Notes under the pieces: model-generated | The model's input: the letters and a program-made list of their open reading frames with translations, nothing else | What the model was told of the DNA's origin: nothing | The model's database searches: none | Position numbers and translations under genes: made by a program | In this document: positions 7,304 through 10,088 of the stretch, piece by piece | Layout: the number at the start of each line of letters is the position of its first letter | How positions within the stretch are numbered: the stretch's first letter is position 1 | Source of the DNA: an uncultured bacterium | GTDB taxonomy: Bacteria; Bacillota; Clostridia; Oscillospirales; Ruminococcaceae | Length of the DNA stretch: 10,088 bases | Direction: 5' to 3' | NCBI GenBank assembly: GCA_905215595.1 | Contig: CAJMQZ010000071.1 | Location: 1-10,088, forward strand

Positions 7304-8202
7304 TGCTGCTCGTCCTCCCCCTTTTGGCTGATCCAGTTCCACAGCTTTTTCGCCTGTTCCACCCAGCTGTCGGCGGTGTTCTTTTCCACCGTGGACTCCT
7401 TGGGGATCATCTCATCAATGAGCCGGGTATACAGGCTCTGGCGATCAAAATGACGGATCAGCACACCATTTTTGGCCATGGAGATGATGCCGGTCTCTTC
7501 GCTGACCACAATGGCAATGGCGTCGGAATTTTCCGCAATACCAAGGCAGGCGCGGTGGCGGGTGCCCATATCCTTGCCCAGATCCAGATTGTTGGAAAGA
7601 GGCAGCACGCAGCCCGCCGCCTTGATGCGGCCGTTCTCAATGATGGCAGCACCGTCATGCAGGGGGGTGCCCTCGTAGAAGATGGTGCCCAGCACCTCCA
7701 GATTAACCGCGCTGTTCACCGGGGTGCCGGTGCGCACGATCTCGGAAAGGTTGGTGTGGCGCTCCAGCACGATGAGCGCGCCGGTCTTGGTCTCAGAAAA
7801 GCGCTCGGCTGCATCGCAGATGGCAATGATGGCGCTGCGCCACGCGCCCTTCAGGCTGGGGTCGTTGTAGCGCCCCTTTACGTTGAACAGCTTGGAGGCC
7901 CACTGGTCGGTCTGACCCATGCGCTCCAGTGCGCGGCGGATCTCAGGCTGGAACAGCACCACAAGGGTAAGCAGACCGACTTGCAGCAGCGAGTTGAGCA
8001 GCCATGTAACGGTGCGCATATTCAGGGTGTTGGCTACCAGATACACGACCATGACCAGCAGCGCACCCTTGGCCAGCTGCCCGGCGCGGGTGCGGTTGAT
8101 AATGCCCAGCAGCTGGTAGATCAGAAACGCGATGATGATGATATCCAGCAGATCGACAATTTTAAAGGTCTGAAAATTTGCGATGATCGCATTCAGTGTC
8201 AT
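7300..8202 (-). CDS. cdaA: Membrane-bound diadenylate cyclase CdaA (c-di-AMP synthase)
   Basis: CdaA joins two ATP molecules into cyclic di-AMP, a second messenger that controls potassium uptake, osmotic balance and cell-wall homeostasis in Firmicutes. The 300-residue length is normal or slightly long for the family. Three N-terminal membrane helices lie at about 17-34, 45-60 and 66-84. The DisA_N catalytic domain follows, with the DGA motif at 183-185 (TPLHDGAAI) and the RHR motif at 215-217 (GTRHRACLGIAE), and the conserved SEETG at 234-238. These are the nucleotide- and metal-binding signatures of an active enzyme. The C-terminal 30 residues form a charged amphipathic tail. The ATG is preceded by seven G residues (8218-8212) nine bases away. 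The gap to ispDF is 16 bases, and the stop overlaps the cdaR start, matching the conserved cdaA-cdaR pairing. Confidence 0.97.
   Translation of the reverse strand: MTLNAIIANFQTFKIVDLLDIIIIAFLIYQLLGIINRTRAGQLAKGALLVMVVYLVANTLNMRTVTWLLNSLLQVGLLTLVVLFQPEIRRALERMGQTDQWASKLFNVKGRYNDPSLKGAWRSAIIAICDAAERFSETKTGALIVLERHTNLSEIVRTGTPVNSAVNLEVLGTIFYEGTPLHDGAAIIENGRIKAAGCVLPLSNNLDLGKDMGTRHRACLGIAENSDAIAIVVSEETGIISMAKNGVLIRHFDRQSLYTRLIDEMIPKESTVEKNTADSWVEQAKKLWNWISQKGEDEQQ
7313..7321 (-). promoter_or_regulatory. Ribosome binding site deciding the cdaR start at 7303
   Basis: GGGGGAGGA on the minus strand sits nine bases before the ATG at 7303. The alternative in-frame ATG at 7342 would place this site inside the coding region. 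The site therefore supports the shorter 434-residue CdaR and an ATGA overlap with cdaA. Confidence 0.75.
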
Positions 8203-8218
8203 GCGTGTGTGCCCCCCC

Positions 8219-9385
8219 TTACACAGCTTCGATCAGGGCGACGGCGTGGGCGGCAATGCCCAGCCCCTCGCCGGTAAAGCCCAGATGCTCCTCCGTGGTG
8301 GCCTTTACGCTTACCGCCTCTACCGGCAGGCCGAACGCCGCCGCCAGATTGGCACGCATGGCCGGGATATGGGGTGCAAGCTTGGGACGCTGGCACAGCA
8401 GGGTGGCATCGATGTTCTCAATGCGCCAGCCATGCTCCTTAAGGATCTGCGCCACGCGGCGGGCCAGCTTCAGGCTGTCGGCACCGGCGTACTCCGGGTC
8501 ATTGTCCGGGAAATGCTGGCCGATATCCCCCAGCGCCGCAGCGCCCAGCACTGCATCCATCACCGCATGGGTCAGCACGTCTGCATCCGAATGCCCCAGC
8601 AGGCCTTTTTCAAAGGGGATCTCCACCCCGCCAAGGATCAGCTTGCGCTGCTCTACCAAACGATGTACATCATAGCCGTGTCCAATACGCATTTCCGTGT
8701 CCTTCCTCTGTGCCGGGCGGGGCAGATCCTCCCGGGTGGTGATCTTCAGGTTTGCATAGTCGCCCTGCGTCAGCTGCACCGGGCGTCCGGTCAGCTCAAA
8801 CAGGCTGCAATCATCGGTAACAAGGCGGGCGCGTGCGGCGTCCAGTTCTTCCAGCGCCGCAAGGTACGCTGCACGGTCAAAACACTGGGGGGTCTGCACC
8901 GCATACAGGGTGCTGCGGTCCGGGGTGGCGCATACCGCGCAGTCCGGGGGCACGGTCTTGCCATCGCCCCGGGCAGCGGCTTTGATGGTATCCTTTACCG
9001 GCACCGCCGGGGCTGCTGCGCCGCACCGGGCGGCAGCTTCCAGCGCCGCTGTGATGACCACTGCACTCACAAAGGGGCGGGCGGCATCGTGCACTGCCAC
9101 CAGTTCTCCGTGCGCTGCCAGCACACCGTTTTTTGCGCTCTCGGCGCGGGTAGTTCCGCCCGCTACGATCTGCACAGGCTTTGGGCAATCCGCCGCCTGC
9201 TGTGCCACAAACTCCCGGTTTTTGCCCGCCACCAGCACAAGCTCGGTGATCTGCGGGCACTGGGCAAAGGCGCGGATGCTGCGGTGCAGCACCGTTTCGC
9301 CTCCCAGATCAAAGCTGAGCTTATCAAAACCCATGCGGGTCGAGGAGCCCGCCGCCACCAATACTGCCGATACAGTTTTTTCCAT
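8219..9385 (-). CDS. ispDF: Bifunctional IspDF: MEP cytidylyltransferase fused to MECDP synthase
   Basis: A single reading frame encodes two non-consecutive enzymes of the MEP isoprenoid pathway. IspD joins MEP and CTP to give CDP-ME; IspF cyclises CDP-ME 2-phosphate to MEcPP with release of CMP. Residues 1-225 are IspD: the nucleotide-binding loop AAGSSTRMG at 11-19 with K22, HDAARP at 99-104, VPVKDTI at 128-134, QTPQCF at 164-169 and the terminal NLKITTREDL at 212-221. A short linker of about ten residues leads to IspF at 232-388: GHGYDVHRL with metal ligands D239 and H241, GHSDAD at 264-269, the third ligand H273, FPDND at 292-296 and TTEEHLGFTGEGLGIAAHAV. I prefer the ATG at 9385 because AGGTGG lies five bases upstream; the in-frame GTG at 9394 has a poorly spaced site. 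This appears to be the first gene of the operon, about 60 bases downstream of a promoter. Confidence 0.95.
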   Translation of the reverse strand: MEKTVSAVLVAAGSSTRMGFDKLSFDLGGETVLHRSIRAFAQCPQITELVLVAGKNREFVAQQAADCPKPVQIVAGGTTRAESAKNGVLAAHGELVAVHDAARPFVSAVVITAALEAAARCGAAAPAVPVKDTIKAAARGDGKTVPPDCAVCATPDRSTLYAVQTPQCFDRAAYLAALEELDAARARLVTDDCSLFELTGRPVQLTQGDYANLKITTREDLPRPAQRKDTEMRIGHGYDVHRLVEQRKLILGGVEIPFEKGLLGHSDADVLTHAVMDAVLGAAALGDIGQHFPDNDPEYAGADSLKLARRVAQILKEHGWRIENIDATLLCQRPKLAPHIPAMRANLAAAFGLPVEAVSVKATTEEHLGFTGEGLGIAAHAVALIEAV

Positions 9386-9434
9386 CTCTTCCACCTACCC
9401 TGCCGCTGTGCCGCGCTGTACGCCCACAGCTGCT

Positions 9435-9458
9435 TATAATAAACCATGTTTTATTATA
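9435..9458. repeat. 24-base inverted repeat overlapping the -10 box and start region of the ispDF promoter
   Basis: Two perfect nine-base arms, TATAATAAA (9435-9443) and TTTATTATA (9450-9458), flank a six-base centre. On the minus strand the promoter-distal arm supplies the -10 box, and the predicted transcription start falls in the centre. This could be a repressor operator. It could also be a chance result of an AT-rich start region in otherwise GC-rich DNA. It is too weak and AT-only to act as a terminator. Confidence 0.5.
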
Positions 9459-9481
9459 GCGTATCACAGCGCAAACTTCAA
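9453..9481 (-). promoter_or_regulatory. Sigma-A-type promoter for the ispDF-cdaA-cdaR-...-rel operon
   Basis: On the minus strand TTGAAG (9481-9476, four of six matches to TTGACA) is followed by a spacer of exactly 17 bases and a perfect TATAAT (9458-9453). Transcription would start near 9446, leaving a leader of about 60 bases before the ispDF ATG at 9385. The promoter lies downstream of the preceding gene's terminator and faces the seven-gene run. No comparably good promoter is apparent in the short gaps further down the operon. Confidence 0.8.
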
Positions 9482-9540
9482 CCGATTTTACACAGCAAAA
9501 GTGCATCTGTGCTGCATAAAGTCCTGCGGTCTGTCCTGAA

Positions 9541-9636
9541 AGGGCAGTCACTCAGAGTGTGCGCTTTCGCCCTCTCAGGCGCTGACCCCTTCCGTCTGCT
9601 CACTGCGTTCGCAGCCACCTTCCCCAAGGGGACGGC
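9541..9636. repeat. Hairpin-rich intergenic element resembling interspersed repeats of Faecalibacterium-type genomes
   Basis: Read on the minus strand, this contains CCCCTTGGGGAAGGTGGC, then CTGCGAACGCAG, then GCAGACGGAAGGGG and CCTGAGAGGG. The arrangement of a CCTTGGGGAAGGTGG block, a small variable hairpin and a GACGGA block followed by a G-run is like the short palindromic interspersed elements I recall in GC-rich Clostridia. Small inverted repeats are visible: CTGCG/CGCAG around 9604-9615, CGCC/GGCG at 9569-9581, and CACTC/GAGTG at 9549-9559, the last nested in an AGGGC/GCCCT stem (9541-9545 with 9569-9573). Short ORFs crossing it (9446-9703 plus, 9478-9672 minus) have no recognisable protein features. 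Only one copy is in the window, so repetition is inferred; the boundaries are approximate. Confidence 0.45.
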
Positions 9637-9707
9637 TTTTCGCGGTGACGGTAAACTTTGCGGCACCTCCATAAGGCTTTTGCTCCGGTCAACTGTCTGC
9701 TGAACGC

Positions 9708-9742
9708 AAAAAAGGGCTGCTGCACAAAACGTGCAGCAGCCC
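9708..9742 (-). terminator. Rho-independent terminator of the phosphohexomutase gene
   Basis: On the minus strand a perfect 12-base-pair stem (GGGCTGCTGCAC paired with GTGCAGCAGCCC, 9742-9731 and 9725-9714) encloses a five-base loop and is followed directly by six T residues (9713-9708). It begins 21 bases after the stop codon of the phosphohexomutase gene. The opposite strand has no T-run after the stem, so it should act only in the minus direction. It separates that gene from the ispDF operon. Confidence 0.93.
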
Positions 9743-9763
9743 CGCAGATGCTTTGAAATGTTT

Positions 9764-10088
9764 TTACTTCAGGATAGGCTCGATGGCAGCAGCCAGAGCG
9801 TCCTTCTGTGCCTGCGCCTCGGCCAGATCCTTGCCCAGCGTAGTGAAGTAGGTCTTGATCTTCGGCTCGGTGCCGGAGGGACGCACCACCACGGTAGCGC
9901 CGTTTTCCAGCGTGTAGATCAGCACGTTGGCAGCGGGCAGACCAGTCTCTTCCGGCTTCTTGTAGTCGGTCACCTTGACCACCTTGTGGCCGGCCAGCTC
10001 CACGGGGGGCTGGTCGCGCAGCTTCTGCATGATAGAAGCCATCTTCTCCATGCCGGTCAGGCCGGGGAACTCGAAGCTGTCCACCTTG
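9764..10088 (-). CDS. Alpha-D-phosphohexomutase (phosphoglucomutase/phosphomannomutase), C-terminal fragment cut by window edge
   Basis: These enzymes interconvert hexose 1- and 6-phosphates in the cytoplasm through a phosphoserine. Only the last 107 codons are visible. The frame is open to base 10088, so the true start lies outside; the GTG at 10084 is an internal valine codon. The C-terminal phosphate-binding domain is diagnosed by VVVRPSGTEPKIKTYF, in which R-P-S-G-T-E-P contacts the sugar phosphate. The RPSGTEPK form with KTYF after it is that of PgcA/phosphoglucomutase-2 type enzymes. GlmM usually has RxSGTEPLxRVM, so this is probably not the glmM commonly linked to cdaA-cdaR. The active-site serine and metal loop are outside the window. 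The gene ends in TAA and is followed by its own intrinsic terminator, so it is transcribed separately from ispDF. Confidence 0.9.
   Translation of the reverse strand, partial: KVDSFEFPGLTGMEKMASIMQKLRDQPPVELAGHKVVKVTDYKKPEETGLPAANVLIYTLENGATVVVRPSGTEPKIKTYFTTLGKDLAEAQAQKDALAAAIEPILK

Larger units (their letters stand above)
9386..9707. other. Intergenic region between the phosphohexomutase terminator and ispDF
   Basis: About 320 bases without a convincing gene. From the right it holds an unremarkable stretch, the repeat-like hairpin element (9541-9636), the ispDF promoter (9453-9481) with its overlapping inverted repeat, and a leader of about 60 bases ending in the ispDF ribosome binding site. 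I see no riboswitch, T-box or tRNA-like fold in the leader. The region has lower coding character than its neighbours, and no reading frame carries a plausible start, ribosome binding site and protein-like composition together. Confidence 0.7.

Noticed and set aside
5564..7453. A 629-codon open frame on the plus strand
   Set aside because: It is antisense to the FAD dehydrogenase, cdaR and the end of cdaA, crosses three gene boundaries, and is His/Gln/Gly-rich with no recognisable domain. Such frames arise in GC-rich DNA opposite real genes.
8183..9439. A 418-codon open frame on the plus strand
   Set aside because: It is opposite ispDF, whose motifs in both domains are unambiguous. The plus-strand translation is rich in Cys, His, Arg and Gln and resembles no protein I know.
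9386..9446. A riboswitch or attenuator in the ispDF leader
   Set aside because: The predicted leader is only about 60 bases, has no stem followed by a T-run, and shows no known aptamer core.
9446..9703. Short ORFs in the intergenic region (plus 9446-9703 and minus 9478-9672)
   Set aside because: They run through the repeat-like element and promoter, lack ribosome binding sites and have no protein-like pattern. They look like spurious frames in repeat DNA.
9764..10088. The phosphohexomutase fragment as glmM of a split cdaA-cdaR-glmM operon
   Set aside because: The RPSGTEPK...KTYF signature is of the PgcA/phosphoglucomutase-2 type, and a strong terminator separates it from the operon.

Overview
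The window looks like a chromosomal housekeeping region from a GC-rich member of the Clostridia, most likely Oscillospiraceae/Ruminococcaceae of the Faecalibacterium type. That placement is an inference. It rests on a Firmicutes-style cdaA-cdaR pair, an XpaC-family gene, a bifunctional Rel, strong GGAGG-type ribosome binding sites, a sigma-A-like promoter, and an intergenic element resembling repeats I recall from such genomes. All convincing genes lie on the minus strand, so transcription runs from the right end of the window to the left. Base composition is high in G+C throughout, which produces many long antisense shadow ORFs that I do not regard as genes. Layout in transcription order: (1) 10088-9764, the C-terminal end of an alpha-D-phosphohexomutase (phosphoglucomutase/phosphomannomutase type), followed by a clear intrinsic terminator at 9742-9708. 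(2) 9707-9386, an intergenic region with an interspersed-repeat-like, hairpin-rich segment at about 9541-9636. Downstream of it is a well-formed promoter (TTGAAG, 17-base spacer, TATAAT) whose -10 box lies inside a 24-base inverted repeat. (3) A run of seven closely packed genes, apparently one operon: a fused ispD-ispF gene, cdaA (diadenylate cyclase), cdaR/ybbR (its membrane-anchored regulator), a COG2509-type FAD-dependent dehydrogenase, an XpaC-family membrane protein, recJ, and the 5' part of a bifunctional rel gene, which leaves the window at base 1. Gaps are 16, -4, 21, 10, -4 and 0 bases, so translational coupling is likely at several joints. Functionally, the cluster places two nucleotide second messengers (c-di-AMP from CdaA and (p)ppGpp from Rel) in the same apparent transcription unit. 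It also carries two MEP isoprenoid steps, DNA repair (RecJ), and two poorly understood proteins (the FAD dehydrogenase and the XpaC-like protein). The glmM gene that usually follows cdaA-cdaR is not in the following positions. I see no phage, CRISPR, insertion sequence, tRNA or rRNA. I found no convincing evidence of an entirely new system; the points of interest are the gene order, the IspDF fusion, the Rel N-terminal extension and the structured promoter region.
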